The notes beneath the pieces are model-generated. The model was given only the letters and a program-made list of their open reading frames with translations. It searched no databases and was not told the DNA's origin. Below are positions 24,308-32,881 of a stretch of DNA of 64,000 nt, in pieces (within the stretch, counting starts at the first letter, position 1; the number at the start of each line of letters is the position of its first letter). A program made the translations under genes and the position numbers. Source of the DNA: UBA3792 sp045114775 (GTDB taxonomy: Bacteria > Bacillota > Clostridia > Christensenellales > CAG-138); assembly GCA_045114775.1 (NCBI GenBank), contig JBGULC010000012.1, positions 1 to 64,000 of the forward strand, in the 5' to 3' direction.

Positions 24308-24320
24308 CATGAATCATTCC

Positions 24321-26384
24321 TTAAGGCAGCGTTCCGTTTCGCTCCATCTCCACGACGGCGTCGTAATCAAACCGTTCCGTCGCCAGCGGCGGATATTCGC
24401 TCTCGTTGTAGTTCCAGTATAACCTGCAGCTGTTGCATTGCGCCTTGGTCCACATGAAGCACTTCACCGGATGCTTCGTCGTCCAGGTCGGATCGAACAC
24501 GTACCAGCCGGTGCCGAGGTTGACGTGTACCCAGTAATGCCGTGTCCTGCGTACATACGTTTTGACGCGTTCGACGGAAAGATACGGAATATCCGTCTCA
24601 TCGAGCAGCGCGCGCGTCAGCGAATAGATGTTGAAGCAATCGCCGACGCCTTTTGTATATCCGTCGTATGCGGCTTTTCGCCAATCGGTATAATTGTTGT
24701 TGGAGCCGTTGGCGTATCGGACGTGTCCCATCACATAGTCAAAGATTGCCTTGAGCTTCTCGGCGTCGACCATGTCCGGCGTTGTAATCTCGTCCATGAT
24801 GCTCTTTGCCATTGCACGAAGCTCCTCTTCCGTCACCGTGCGTTGGATCAGTGTGTATGTGCAGCTCTGCTCCGTTACATTTCCGCTGCGGTCCTTTGCG
24901 CGGTACACGACATTGTACGTGCCCTCCTCGTGCAGCAGGACCTCGGATTCGACCTCGACCTCCAGGCGTCCGTCCTCATCATCCTCCGAAAAGACCTCCG
25001 AAAGGTATGCGATCGGTTCGCCGACGTAGCAGATCCGGTTGATGACGCCGTACAAATGCGGGGGATTCCGATCCTCCGAGAGCGTAACGGTTCTTTTGAC
25101 ATGCGTCTCATTTCCGTACGCGTCGCGTGCGATGACTCCGATCTCGCGTTCTCCGACGGTATCGAGATCCGTGTCGGGCGTAAACGCAAGCGTGACCGGC
25201 GAAATATCCGACGCTTCGAAAAAGTCCTCCGGCGTGTATCCGCAGCGGGTATACAGCGTCACGCCCTCCAGCGATTTCTCCTTTACTGCGGGAGGCGTCG
25301 TATCGACCACCGTGACGACGAGCGTTTCGGGAACGCCGTTGATTCGGACGTCGACCGCGTATGTGCCGGGCGTATCGGGAATAAACGGGTCGAGCGTGAT
25401 CGATTGCCCCTGCCTGTTCTCGAAATCGTCCTGTGTAAGCACATTCTTTCGCGCTTCGATCACGCGCGGCTGTACGCCGGTGATAAACAGCTCGCTTTCA
25501 ACGTCAAGCGTATTTCCTCCCTCGTCGGTCAAACGAACGACGATCTTCTGCACATCGCGCCGAGTGTAATCCGGCGCCTGTACAAAGGTATAGACAAGAT
25601 CCGTCTCGTCAAACGCGTCGGTCACGAACGCTTCCGGCTCCGCTTTCTCATCCGGCGCAAGCTGCAGCATTGTCCTTCTTGCCTTCGGCGCAGCGGTGTC
25701 AACGACGTTCAAAATGCTCTCGCACGCAAGACCCTTGTCCGTCACAAAGCGGATCGTATATGTGCCGACGTGATGCAGCATTTCCGCAGTGATCGGCGTG
25801 ATCTGTTCGGCATTGACGCCTTCGATCAGGAACCGTTCCTTTTCCGGCGGCTCCTCCCCCGCCTCCAGGGTCAGCGACGGAACCGCTGCGCGGACCGATA
25901 CCGCAACAGGAACCACGGTCCGGTTTCCGGAGCCGTCCTCTATGACGATCTTTATCGTTCCTGCCCACTCTGTTTCAAAATCCGGTGTTTGCTCAAACGA
26001 GACTTTGACCGTATCGGCGTCCCTGATACGTCGGATGAACGTATCGGGTCCGGGTGACGATCCGACCGGGACCGTCCGATCGACCGGCTCTGCGGTCGGC
26101 GCGATCGTGTCCTCCACGCGCAGAAGCACGAGCGTCGGAACGCCGCCGATTTTCAGGTTCAGCGCATGCATGCCGCAGGTCGGCTTTTCTTCATCCGTCT
26201 CGAGCGTCGCCTCGCGGTTTGTGAAGTCCTCCGCTGTCGGCGCGATGCCGTATTCCTTCGTCACGATCAGACGAACGCCGCGATAATGGATCAAAACGGC
26301 GACTGTGAGCAAAATAAAAGCACCGAAAATCCAGAGAAGCGCACGGCGCTTCCCTGTTCCCTTTTTTTTCGGCTTGCTCTTCAT
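24321..26384 (-). CDS. Membrane-anchored transglutaminase-like protein with Ig-like repeats
   Basis: Surface protein of 687 aa. A basic tip (KSKPKKKGTGKRR) and a membrane helix about 16-34 anchor it, N-terminus inside. About five beta-sandwich repeats follow, with recurring VVDTTPPAV / VEDTIAPTA and Y-G-N-x-T-type strands as in cell-adhesion Ig-like modules, out to about residue 510. The C-terminal transglutaminase-like cysteine-protease domain has a complete triad: C583 (GDCFN), H620 (WVHVN) and D631 (VFDPTW). Substrate unknown. The ribosome site is weak (GAGAACGTAT). Downstream of the yajC terminator. Confidence 0.87.
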   Translation of the reverse strand: MKSKPKKKGTGKRRALLWIFGAFILLTVAVLIHYRGVRLIVTKEYGIAPTAEDFTNREATLETDEEKPTCGMHALNLKIGGVPTLVLLRVEDTIAPTAEPVDRTVPVGSSPGPDTFIRRIRDADTVKVSFEQTPDFETEWAGTIKIVIEDGSGNRTVVPVAVSVRAAVPSLTLEAGEEPPEKERFLIEGVNAEQITPITAEMLHHVGTYTIRFVTDKGLACESILNVVDTAAPKARRTMLQLAPDEKAEPEAFVTDAFDETDLVYTFVQAPDYTRRDVQKIVVRLTDEGGNTLDVESELFITGVQPRVIEARKNVLTQDDFENRQGQSITLDPFIPDTPGTYAVDVRINGVPETLVVTVVDTTPPAVKEKSLEGVTLYTRCGYTPEDFFEASDISPVTLAFTPDTDLDTVGEREIGVIARDAYGNETHVKRTVTLSEDRNPPHLYGVINRICYVGEPIAYLSEVFSEDDEDGRLEVEVESEVLLHEEGTYNVVYRAKDRSGNVTEQSCTYTLIQRTVTEEELRAMAKSIMDEITTPDMVDAEKLKAIFDYVMGHVRYANGSNNNYTDWRKAAYDGYTKGVGDCFNIYSLTRALLDETDIPYLSVERVKTYVRRTRHYWVHVNLGTGWYVFDPTWTTKHPVKCFMWTKAQCNSCRLYWNYNESEYPPLATERFDYDAVVEMERNGTLP

Positions 26385-26413
26385 ATACGTTCTCTTTTGC
26401 TCCCAAAGTGCAG

Positions 26414-26441
26414 AAAAAAGCCCGGAGCAATTCCGGGCTTT
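26414..26441 (-). terminator. Terminator of yajC
   Basis: 10-bp stem AAAGCCCGGA/TCCGGGCTTT and TTTTTTC on the minus strand. Confidence 0.9.
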
Positions 26442-26454
26442 GATGAAACGCTGA

Positions 26455-26841
26455 TCAGTCTTTTACCTCTTCGGTCATAGTGTTCTCAACGCCCGCATCC
26501 TCGACCTGCGAGATCGCACCGCGTGCAAAGACGAGCTTGACCTTATCGGGTCCGACGGAAAGCACAATGACGTCGTCCTTCACGGAGGATATCGTACCGT
26601 AGATACCGCCGATGGTGCGTACACGATCGCCCTGCTTCAAGGAGCTCAGCATGTCCTTGACCTTCTTATCGCGGCGACGCTGCGGAATGACCATAACCAG
26701 CAGCATGACGACGATCAATCCGATCGGAAGAAGCATCATCGTCAGGTTGCTTCCGTCTCCGCAGCCTGCGGCTTGCTGCCCGCCGCCCTGCAGACAGTTT
26801 ACGTTTGCGTTCATTACGGAAATTGCCAAATTCGTTATCAT
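26455..26841 (-). CDS. yajC: Sec translocase accessory subunit YajC
   Basis: Accessory subunit of the SecDF complex (128 aa). One membrane helix (about 35-54, MMLLPIGLIVVMLLVMVIPQ) is followed by the hallmark RRRDKKVKDMLSSLKQGDRVRTIGGIYGTI. ATG 26841 follows GAAAGGAAA at 9 nt; the longer frame starts inside the ribosome site. The 35-residue G/Q/C-rich N-terminus is somewhat long for the family. Monocistronic. Confidence 0.93.
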   Translation of the reverse strand: MITNLAISVMNANVNCLQGGGQQAAGCGDGSNLTMMLLPIGLIVVMLLVMVIPQRRRDKKVKDMLSSLKQGDRVRTIGGIYGTISSVKDDVIVLSVGPDKVKLVFARGAISQVEDAGVENTMTEEVKD

Positions 26842-26871
26842 AATCGGTTTTCCTTTCATTTATCTTTCGAT

Positions 26872-26900
26872 ATTATACGAAAAAAAGGCGCTTTCGTCAA
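26872..26900 (-). promoter_or_regulatory. Promoter of yajC
   Basis: TTGACG-N17-TATAAT on the minus strand. Confidence 0.8.
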
Positions 26901-26926
26901 TACTCGAATGTGAAATCTTTGCAACA

Positions 26927-26955
26927 AGAAAAAGGGAGGAACTCCTCCTCCCTTT
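26927..26955 (-). terminator. Terminator of the isc operon
   Basis: 10-bp stem AAAGGGAGGA/TCCTCCCTTT and TTTTTC on the minus strand, touching the stop codon of the 49-aa gene. Confidence 0.9.
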
Positions 26956-27104
26956 CAAAGATGCATCATCCGCTGTGTTTTCTGGATGACCTTCTTTCCG
27001 TCCCGCTTCATGCGGCGCGGAATGTCCGGATACAGCGTACACATTGCGGTCGCGGCCGCAGCCGCGCCGACCGCCATGCCGATTCCGAGCATTGCCATTC
27101 GCAT
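26955..27104 (-). CDS. 49-residue single-helix protein at the end of the isc operon
   Basis: Small protein starting MRMAMLGIGMAVGAAAAATA and ending in a basic amphipathic tail (RRMKRDGKKVIQKTQRMMHL). The first about 23 residues form a Gly/Ala-rich membrane-like helix. A good ribosome site (GAGGTGATCGT) and a terminator that starts at its stop codon show it is a real gene, 47 nt behind iscU. Not recognised; it resembles short YtxH-type helical proteins only in style. Confidence 0.75.
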   Translation of the reverse strand: MRMAMLGIGMAVGAAAAATAMCTLYPDIPRRMKRDGKKVIQKTQRMMHL

Positions 27105-27151
27105 ACGATCACCTCGCTTTTTTGCGGTTAGTATGCGGACTTATCCGGCAG

Positions 27152-27559
27152 TTATTCGGCTTTCGGCGCTTCCTCTTTTTGCTTGTTTTCTTTTTTTGCG
27201 CGATAATCCGCAATCGCCGCATGCACGGCTTCCTCAGCCAGCACCGAGCAATGAATCTTCACGGGCGGAAGTCCTTCGAGGGCTTCCACGACCGCTTCGT
27301 TCGTCAGCTTTTCGACCTCGGAAAGCGGCTTGCCCTTGATAAGCTCCGTCGCCATCGAGCTCGTCGCGATCGCCGCGCCGCAGCCGAAGGTCTTGAACTT
27401 GACGTCCTCGACGACCTCGTCGTCGTTGATCTTCAGAAACATCTGCATGATATCGCCGCACTTAGCGTTGCCGACGGTGCCGACGCCGCTTGCGTCCGGA
27501 ATCTCACCGACGTTTCTCGGGTGCTGAAAATGATCCAAAACTTTTTCCGAATACTGCAT
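27152..27559 (-). CDS. iscU: Fe-S cluster assembly scaffold, NifU/IscU-like
   Basis: Scaffold on which Fe-S clusters are built before transfer (135 aa). The three cluster cysteines are present: C34 (NAKCGD), C60 (FGCGAAIA) and C104 (HCSVLAEEA). It has a lysine- and glutamate-rich C-terminal tail not needed for function in homologs. Its ATG overlaps the nifS stop by one base (TAATG), so the desulfurase and scaffold are translated together. Confidence 0.96.
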   Translation of the reverse strand: MQYSEKVLDHFQHPRNVGEIPDASGVGTVGNAKCGDIMQMFLKINDDEVVEDVKFKTFGCGAAIATSSMATELIKGKPLSEVEKLTNEAVVEALEGLPPVKIHCSVLAEEAVHAAIADYRAKKENKQKEEAPKAE

Positions 27560-28734
27560 TATTCAATTCCTCCTTTGGGATAGATCGGGGACATATCTCT
27601 GAGCCGCTGAACGATCGGCGGCAGGATCTCGAGCACATAGTCGATCTCTTCTTCGGTCGTGAACTCCGAAAGCGTCATACGGAGCGAGCCGTTCGCCTCC
27701 TCGTGCGAAATGCCCATGGCAAGCAGCACGTGCGACGGATCGAGCGAGCCGGACGTGCAGGCTGAGCCGGAAGACGCCGCAACGCCCTGGAGGTCCAGCA
27801 TCAGAAGGATGCTTTCGCTTTCGATGTAGCGGATGCCGAAGTTGACGTTGTTCGGAAGGCGCTGTGTCCGGTGGCCGTTCAGATGCACGGTCTTGATCCG
27901 CTCCTCCACGCCTGCGATCAGTTTGTCGCGAAGGACCGTCATCTTCTGCATGTTCGCTTCAAGGTTCTGCGTCTGGATCTCCAGCGCTTTTGCAAGACCC
28001 ACGATGCCGGGGACGTTCTCCGTGCCCGCACGCTTCTTGTTCTCCTGACCGCCGCCTGTGATCATCGCAGGAACGCGGACGCCCTTTCGGATATAGACCG
28101 CGCCGACGCCCTTCGGACCGTGGAACTTATGCGCCGTCAGCGTCAAAAGGTCGATGTTCATGTCCTGCACATCCATCGGAATGTGTCCGATCGCCTGCAC
28201 CGCGTCGGTGTGGAACAGCACGCCCGCTTCACGGCAGACCGCGCCGATCTCCTTGATCGGCTCGATGGTGCCGACCTCGTTGTTCGCCGTCATGACGGAC
28301 ACGAGAATCGTATCGGGACGGATCGCCGCACGCACCGCTTCGGGATCGACGAGGCCGTTTTCGTCAACGTCCAGATACGTGACTGTCGCGAGGCCCTTGT
28401 CCTCCAGCTCCTGCAGGGTGTGCAGGATCGCGTGGTGCTCGATCTTCGACGTGATGATGTGATTGCCCTTTTTGCGATAGGCCTGCGCCACGCCGCGCAG
28501 GATCATGTTGTCGCCCTCGCTGCCGCCGCCGGTGAAGTAGATCTCACTCGGGTTCGCCGCGTTCAGGCACTTTGCCACGGTGCGCCGCGCGTCGTCCAGA
28601 CCCTTGTGCGCGTCGCGCGCGAAGCTGTGGAAGCTCGACGGATTGCCGTAAAACTCCGTATAGTACGGGATCATCGCCTCGATGACCTCGGGCAGGACCT
28701 TGGTGGTCGCCGCATTGTCAAGATAAACGTGCAT
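27559..28734 (-). CDS. nifS: Cysteine desulfurase, NifS/IscS-like
   Basis: PLP enzyme (391 aa) that takes sulfur from cysteine and passes it to IscU. The N-terminus MHVYLDNAATTKV, the PLP lysine strand LTLTAHKFHGPKGVGA, and the catalytic cysteine loop SSGSACTSGS near residue 325 are all typical; the loop length indicates the group I NifS/IscS type. Ribosome site AGAGGATCGAAT; overlaps iscR by 17 nt. Confidence 0.96.
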   Translation of the reverse strand: MHVYLDNAATTKVLPEVIEAMIPYYTEFYGNPSSFHSFARDAHKGLDDARRTVAKCLNAANPSEIYFTGGGSEGDNMILRGVAQAYRKKGNHIITSKIEHHAILHTLQELEDKGLATVTYLDVDENGLVDPEAVRAAIRPDTILVSVMTANNEVGTIEPIKEIGAVCREAGVLFHTDAVQAIGHIPMDVQDMNIDLLTLTAHKFHGPKGVGAVYIRKGVRVPAMITGGGQENKKRAGTENVPGIVGLAKALEIQTQNLEANMQKMTVLRDKLIAGVEERIKTVHLNGHRTQRLPNNVNFGIRYIESESILLMLDLQGVAASSGSACTSGSLDPSHVLLAMGISHEEANGSLRMTLSEFTTEEEIDYVLEILPPIVQRLRDMSPIYPKGGIE

Positions 28735-29164
28735 ATTCGATCCTCTTTTTCTGTTCGATATGATCTTCGGTAAGCTCTCCGATGGTGGTTTCGTCGAGTA
28801 CGGCGTTGATACGGCTCTGCAGCTTCAGAAACAGCGGACGCGCCGAGCAGGTGCAGGCGTTTTTGCACGGGTTCGCGCCGCTGCCCACGCAGTCGACGAT
28901 ATCCGTACTGCCCTCCAGCGCCCGCAGGACCTCGCCCACGCTGATCTTTTCCGGCGCTTTCGAAAGCAGATATCCGCCGCTCTTGCCGCGCGTCGTTTTG
29001 ACGAGCCCGGCGTTTTTGAGCGAGCGCATGAGCTGCTCAAGGTACGCCTCCGAAATGCCCTGCTCCGTTGCCACAGCCGCAAGCGATACGGGGCCTTCCC
29101 CATACCTTGCCGCAAGCTCGACGACGGCGCGTAAGCCGTATGTGCCTTTCGTTGAAAACTTCAT
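28718..29164 (-). CDS. iscR: Rrf2-family regulator, IscR-like
   Basis: Winged-helix repressor (148 aa) with MKFSTKGTYGLRAVVELA at the N-terminus and a recognition helix around EAYLEQLMRSLKNAGLVKTT. Cysteines at about 92, 100, 104 and 106 (VDCVGSGANPCKNACTC) could hold an Fe-S cluster, making it a sensor of cluster supply. First gene of iscR-nifS-iscU-small protein, a typical self-regulated operon. Could equally be a CymR-type regulator of cysteine genes; the cluster cysteines favour IscR. Confidence 0.88.
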   Translation of the reverse strand: MKFSTKGTYGLRAVVELAARYGEGPVSLAAVATEQGISEAYLEQLMRSLKNAGLVKTTRGKSGGYLLSKAPEKISVGEVLRALEGSTDIVDCVGSGANPCKNACTCSARPLFLKLQSRINAVLDETTIGELTEDHIEQKKRIEYARLS

Positions 29165-29193
29165 CGCAAATCCCTACCGTTTCACTCGGCTTT

Positions 29194-29222
29194 ATATTAC
29201 AAACATCCTCTCCAAAAGTCAA
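29194..29222 (-). promoter_or_regulatory. Promoter of the isc operon
   Basis: TTGACT-N17-TAATAT on the minus strand. Confidence 0.7.
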
Positions 29223-29254
29223 GTGATTTACTCGTCTTTTAAAAATATACTTTT

Positions 29255-29283
29255 TTGACAAACGAAGGCTGCAATGATACAAT
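29255..29283 (+). promoter_or_regulatory. Promoter of the GNAT/P-loop/methyltransferase operon
   Basis: TTGACA-N17-TACAAT, 31 nt before the first start codon. Confidence 0.8.
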
Positions 29284-29314
29284 ACGCATAACAGCCCGCA
29301 GGGAGGAAGCTTTT

Positions 29315-29782
29315 GTGATCGGCATCGAGGAAATCGTTTTGGAAGCGCTTCCGGCATTCTGGGACGCGCACATCTGCTATCTTGTTGACGACGGGATCAT
29401 CTCGGATGAGGAGGACGTTGCCTACTTCTCCGGTGAAGAATATCGCAGCGTCATTGAAGCGCACATGCTTCGGGATTGCGACCGGCATCATATCGTTTAT
29501 TTTGTGCGCGGCGGGGAACGCATCGGCGCGGCGTCGTACTGCACTTACGAAAGCGAGGGCGGCAAATGCTTCCTCCTCGATTTCTGGGTCTTCCCCGCCT
29601 TCCGTGGAAACGGCACGGGACATCGCTGCTTTGAAGCGCTGGAGCAGTACACGAAAGCGGACGGCGCGAGATATTATGAGATCAACAGTGAAAAGCCGGA
29701 ATCCGTGCGGTTCTGGAAATCGCTTGGATTCACGGAAAACGGCGTCGACGAATACGGCATGCCGCTGTTCATCCGTCGGTAA
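29315..29782 (+). CDS. GNAT-family N-acetyltransferase
   Basis: Acetyl-CoA-dependent transferase (155 aa) of unknown substrate. The CoA-binding region is LLDFWVFPAFRGNGTGHRCFEALEQY, followed by YYEINSEKPESVRFWKSLGFTENG, the GNAT C-terminal strand pattern. The GTG at 29315 is the start, since GGGAGGAAGC lies 5 nt upstream; an ATG-started longer frame would begin inside the promoter. First of five genes packed with gaps of 3-12 nt. Confidence 0.88.
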   Translation: MIGIEEIVLEALPAFWDAHICYLVDDGIISDEEDVAYFSGEEYRSVIEAHMLRDCDRHHIVYFVRGGERIGAASYCTYESEGGKCFLLDFWVFPAFRGNGTGHRCFEALEQYTKADGARYYEINSEKPESVRFWKSLGFTENGVDEYGMPLFIRR

Positions 29783-29794
29783 TCGGAGGTATGT

Positions 29795-30253
29795 ATGATA
29801 CGAATCGTTTGCAACGCGGAAGAAAAGCGCAAAATCGCACGGTTGATTCTGGAATCACTGACCGATTGGTTCGGAATTCCCGAGGCGCGGGAAAACTATA
29901 TTCTCGAAAGCACGGATGAGATCATGGTCGCATCCTTTGAGAACGATGCGCCGAACGGTTTTCTGTGTCTCAAAGAAACCGGCAGGGATACCGTCGAGTT
30001 GACGGTCATGGGCGTTCTTCCGGAATACCACCGGAAAGGGATCGGCCGGAAGCTTTTTGAAGCCGCAAAGCAGATCGCGGTCGAAAAAAGCTACTCCTTT
30101 CTGCAGGTCAAGACCGTGCAGATGGGTCGTTATGAAGAATATGACCGTACAAACCGCTTCTATCTTGCCCTCGGATTCAAAGAATTTGAGGTCTTCCCGA
30201 CGCTGTGGGACGAATGCAATCCCTGTCAGATCTATGTGATGTCGCTGAAATAG
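29795..30253 (+). CDS. GNAT-family N-acetyltransferase
   Basis: Second GNAT of the operon (152 aa). The central strand VELTVMGVLPEYHRKGIGRKLFEAAKQIA carries the acetyl-CoA loop (HRKGIGRKL), and YEEYDRTNRFYLALGFKEFEVFPTLWDE closes the fold. Start ATG 29795 follows GGAGGTATGT. Substrate unknown. Confidence 0.9.
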   Translation: MIRIVCNAEEKRKIARLILESLTDWFGIPEARENYILESTDEIMVASFENDAPNGFLCLKETGRDTVELTVMGVLPEYHRKGIGRKLFEAAKQIAVEKSYSFLQVKTVQMGRYEEYDRTNRFYLALGFKEFEVFPTLWDECNPCQIYVMSLK

Positions 30254-30263
30254 GGAGCCTATC

Positions 30264-30728
30264 ATGAAGATCCACATCATCGGCGGTCCGGGCAGCGGTA
30301 AGACCACGCTTGCAAAACAGCTTTCCGAAAAGCTTCATATCCCGCATTACGACCTTGACGATCTCCAATGGGACAACAGCGCCGGCTACGGCACAAAACG
30401 CGATCCGGAGGAACGCGACACGCTTTTGGAGCTGCTCCTATCCAAGGATGATTGGATCATCGAAGGCGTCTACTACGCATGGTGCGGACGCTGTTTTGCG
30501 GACGCGGACCGGATCTTTCTTCTGGAAGTCCCCCGCCGCGTGTACCGGCGCAGGATCATCCGGCGGTTCATCCGCAGAAAGCTCGGTCTGGAACCCGGCA
30601 AGCGGGAAACGCTGAAATCGCTCTCGGCGCTTTTGCAATGGGCGGACAAATACGAGCGGATCAATCTCGCAGAGATCAAAAAAATCCTCAGCGCCTACCC
30701 GGATAAGGTGATCGAATCGGAGAGGTAA
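30264..30728 (+). CDS. P-loop nucleotide kinase-like protein (FlaR/AAA_17 type)
   Basis: Small P-loop NTPase (154 aa) opening with HIIGGPGSGKTTLAKQLSEKL, then HYDLDDLQWD and DDWIIEGVYYAW, as in proteins annotated adenylate-kinase-like or DNA topology modulator FlaR. A basic lid segment RRRIIRRFIRRKLGL follows. True substrate unknown; the name FlaR should not be taken as function. Ten nt behind the second GNAT gene. Confidence 0.85.
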   Translation: MKIHIIGGPGSGKTTLAKQLSEKLHIPHYDLDDLQWDNSAGYGTKRDPEERDTLLELLLSKDDWIIEGVYYAWCGRCFADADRIFLLEVPRRVYRRRIIRRFIRRKLGLEPGKRETLKSLSALLQWADKYERINLAEIKKILSAYPDKVIESER

Positions 30729-30731
30729 AAT

Positions 30732-31205
30732 ATGCAAATCACGATCAAACAAATGGAAACCGACGAAGAGATCCGCGGCAAGGCGCACGTGCATTGGTCC
30801 TGCTGGCACGAGGCGTACGCAGACGTCGTCAGCGCGGCGTATCTGGAAAAGCTGACGCTCGAAAAATGCGAGCAGATGGCGTTCCAATGGCGGGACAACG
30901 TTCTTATTGCAAAGGACGGCGAACGCGTCGTGGGTTTTGCGGGGTACGGGGAAGCGGATCCCACTACCGGCGAGCTCTTTGCGCTGTACGTTTTGAAGGA
31001 ATACCGTGGAACCGGCGCTGCGCAGCTGCTGATGCGTGAGGCGGCGGAAGAGTTATCCACTTACCCGAAGATCGGGCTTTGGGTACTCAAAGAAAACCCG
31101 CGCGCGATCCGCTTCTATGAAAATAGCGGCTTCCTGAAAACCGGCGAGGAAAAGCATCTTCCCTCCGTCGGCGCGACGGAGATCCGAATGATCTGTATGA
31201 GGTGA
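30732..31205 (+). CDS. GNAT-family N-acetyltransferase
   Basis: Third GNAT of the operon (157 aa). The acetyl-CoA region is ELFALYVLKEYRGTGAAQLLMREA with the loop EYRGTGAAQ, and the C-terminal NPRAIRFYENSGFLKTGEEK is the usual GNAT finish; HVHWSCWHEAYADVV at the N-terminus is common in peptide or amine acetylating relatives. Three-nt gap to the gene before. Confidence 0.9.
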   Translation: MQITIKQMETDEEIRGKAHVHWSCWHEAYADVVSAAYLEKLTLEKCEQMAFQWRDNVLIAKDGERVVGFAGYGEADPTTGELFALYVLKEYRGTGAAQLLMREAAEELSTYPKIGLWVLKENPRAIRFYENSGFLKTGEEKHLPSVGATEIRMICMR

Positions 31206-31209
31206 CGAT

Positions 31210-31881
31210 ATGACGGCAAAGCTCTTTGTTCAGGCGATCGGGAAATTCCTGTTCGGTCTCGTTCTTATCGGGCTTCTCCTGTTTCTGCCCGCGTGGTCTC
31301 TACAGTACTGGAACGGATGGCTGTTTCTCGGCATTTTGTTTGTGCCAATGTTTATCGCCGGGATCGTGATGATGTTCAAAAACCCGGAGCTTCTTAAGAA
31401 GCGTCTGAACGCCAAGGAAGAAGAACGGGAACAGAAGACGGTGATCGCACTGTCCGGGCTCATGTTCCTTGCCGCGTTCATCGTTGCCGGGCTGAACTTC
31501 CGCTTTCAATGGATCGTGCTGCCCGCGTGGGCGGTTTGGATCGGCGTCGGCGTCTTCCTTGCCGCGTATCTCATGTATGCGGAGGTCCTGCGGGAAAACA
31601 CCTATCTTTCGCGGACAGTCGAGGTGCAGGAGAACCAGAAGGTCATCGACACCGGGCTCTACGGGATCGTGCGGCATCCGATGTACAGCGCCACGCTGTT
31701 TCTGTTCCTGTCCATGGGGATCGTGCTCGGCTCTCCGATCTCGGTCGCGATCCTGCTCCTGTATATCCCGATCATTGCGCTGCGCATGAAAAACGAGGAA
31801 CAGGTACTTGAAAAGGGATTGGATGGCTACAAGGCATACAAAACACGCGTGAGATATAAGGTGATCCCCTTTATCTGGTAA
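31210..31881 (+). CDS. Isoprenylcysteine carboxyl methyltransferase-family membrane protein
   Basis: Integral membrane methyltransferase (223 aa) of the ICMT/PEMT group. Five hydrophobic helices, then the SAM-binding signature: LRENTYLSRTVEVQENQKV followed by TGLYGIVRHPMYSATLF, and a C-terminal KNEEQVLEKG acidic pair. Bacterial members methylate lipids or small hydrophobic substrates that remain mostly unknown. Last gene of the five-gene operon. Confidence 0.88.
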   Translation: MTAKLFVQAIGKFLFGLVLIGLLLFLPAWSLQYWNGWLFLGILFVPMFIAGIVMMFKNPELLKKRLNAKEEEREQKTVIALSGLMFLAAFIVAGLNFRFQWIVLPAWAVWIGVGVFLAAYLMYAEVLRENTYLSRTVEVQENQKVIDTGLYGIVRHPMYSATLFLFLSMGIVLGSPISVAILLLYIPIIALRMKNEEQVLEKGLDGYKAYKTRVRYKVIPFIW

Positions 31882-31887
31882 ACGCAA

Positions 31888-31922
31888 ACGGGAGAGGCGC
31901 TTGCCTCCCCCGTCTTTTGTTT
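31888..31922 (+). terminator. Terminator of the GNAT operon
   Basis: 11-bp stem with one A-C mismatch (31888-31898 with 31903-31913), GCTT loop, then CTTTTGTTTT. The other strand is weakly T-rich and may stop the convergent hisS operon. Confidence 0.75.
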
Positions 31923-31926
31923 TGGT

Positions 31927-32520
31927 TCAGTTCAGGTCTATGAGGATCGCGCGGCACGGCGCGCCGTCGGTCTCGCCGAGATTCAGCGGCGCGCAGTTCA
32001 AAAGATATGCGCCGTCCGGCACCGCCGAAAGCCGAACGCCCTCCAAAAGCACGACCTCCTTGGAAAGCAGTGCAAGATGCACTGCCATCGGCGTGTCCTC
32101 CGGACCCACGGTCTGCGACTCGTTGCCGACAAGATCGATCCCTGCCTTTGCGAACACCTCCGCCGCTTCGAGCGTGACCGTTGCGCTGCCCTTGATCAGG
32201 ATGCGTCGTTCCGCTCCGGGACAGGCTTTTGCCGCCGTTTCAAGCAGCTTCCTTGCGTCCTCTGCGCCAACGTTGCCTTCCATCGTTCCCACATACGCAG
32301 GTCCGACGAACTTTTCGAGCGTGACGGAACCGATACCCTTGCCGTCCTTCAAAAAATGAAGCGGCGCATCAACGTGCGTGCCGTTGTGCGCGCACATCGA
32401 GAACGCGGAAAGATTGCACACTTCCCCGTCCTCCAAACGCGTAAGCATCGTCTTTTCCGGGTTCGGATCGCCCGGGTAGATTGCGCAGCCGAACACCGGC
32501 TGTGAGATGTCGTAGATCAT
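31927..32520 (-). CDS. Cyclase / kynurenine-formamidase-like hydrolase
   Basis: Metal-dependent hydrolase (197 aa) of the cyclase family. The signature H45-N-G-T-H49-V-D51-A-P holds the metal ligands; YDISQPVFGCAIYPGDP is the family N-terminus. Known members open formyl-kynurenine or cyclic amides, but without tryptophan-degradation genes nearby the substrate is open. Follows trxA by 12 nt without a strong ribosome site; end of the hisS-aspS-trxA operon. Confidence 0.87.
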   Translation of the reverse strand: MIYDISQPVFGCAIYPGDPNPEKTMLTRLEDGEVCNLSAFSMCAHNGTHVDAPLHFLKDGKGIGSVTLEKFVGPAYVGTMEGNVGAEDARKLLETAAKACPGAERRILIKGSATVTLEAAEVFAKAGIDLVGNESQTVGPEDTPMAVHLALLSKEVVLLEGVRLSAVPDGAYLLNCAPLNLGETDGAPCRAILIDLN

Positions 32521-32532
32521 CCGGGTGAAGAA

Positions 32533-32853
32533 TTACAGCGCCTGTTCGATGAACTCCTTGATCAGCGCTTTCGGGCGCGCACCCGCGCTCTGATCGAGAA
32601 CGTCGCCGTCCTTGAACAGAACGAGATTCGGGATCGAGCTCACGCGATACTTTTCGCAAAGCTCCGGCTCCTCGTCCACGTTGACCTTCATGAATGCGAC
32701 CTTGCCTTCGTATTCGTCTGCAAGCTGATCGACGATCGGCGAGACCATGCGGCACGGACCGCACCACGTTGCCCAGAAATCCACCAGAACGGGAAGCTCG
32801 CCGTTGATGACGGAATCAAAGTTTTCCTGTGTACCTGTGATGATGTTTGCCAT
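32533..32853 (-). CDS. trxA: Thioredoxin
   Basis: Disulfide reductase (106 aa) with the classic active site WATWCGPC around residues 29-36 and the cis-proline strand SSIPNLVLFKDG. ATG 32853 follows GAAAGGAGC; the upstream frame extension carries no ribosome site. Placed 28 nt behind aspS in the T-box-controlled operon, so thioredoxin may rise with Asp starvation (inference). Confidence 0.97.
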   Translation of the reverse strand: MANIITGTQENFDSVINGELPVLVDFWATWCGPCRMVSPIVDQLADEYEGKVAFMKVNVDEEPELCEKYRVSSIPNLVLFKDGDVLDQSAGARPKALIKEFIEQAL

Positions 32854-32881
32854 AGTTGTAGCTCCTTTCTTTATTTCAATC

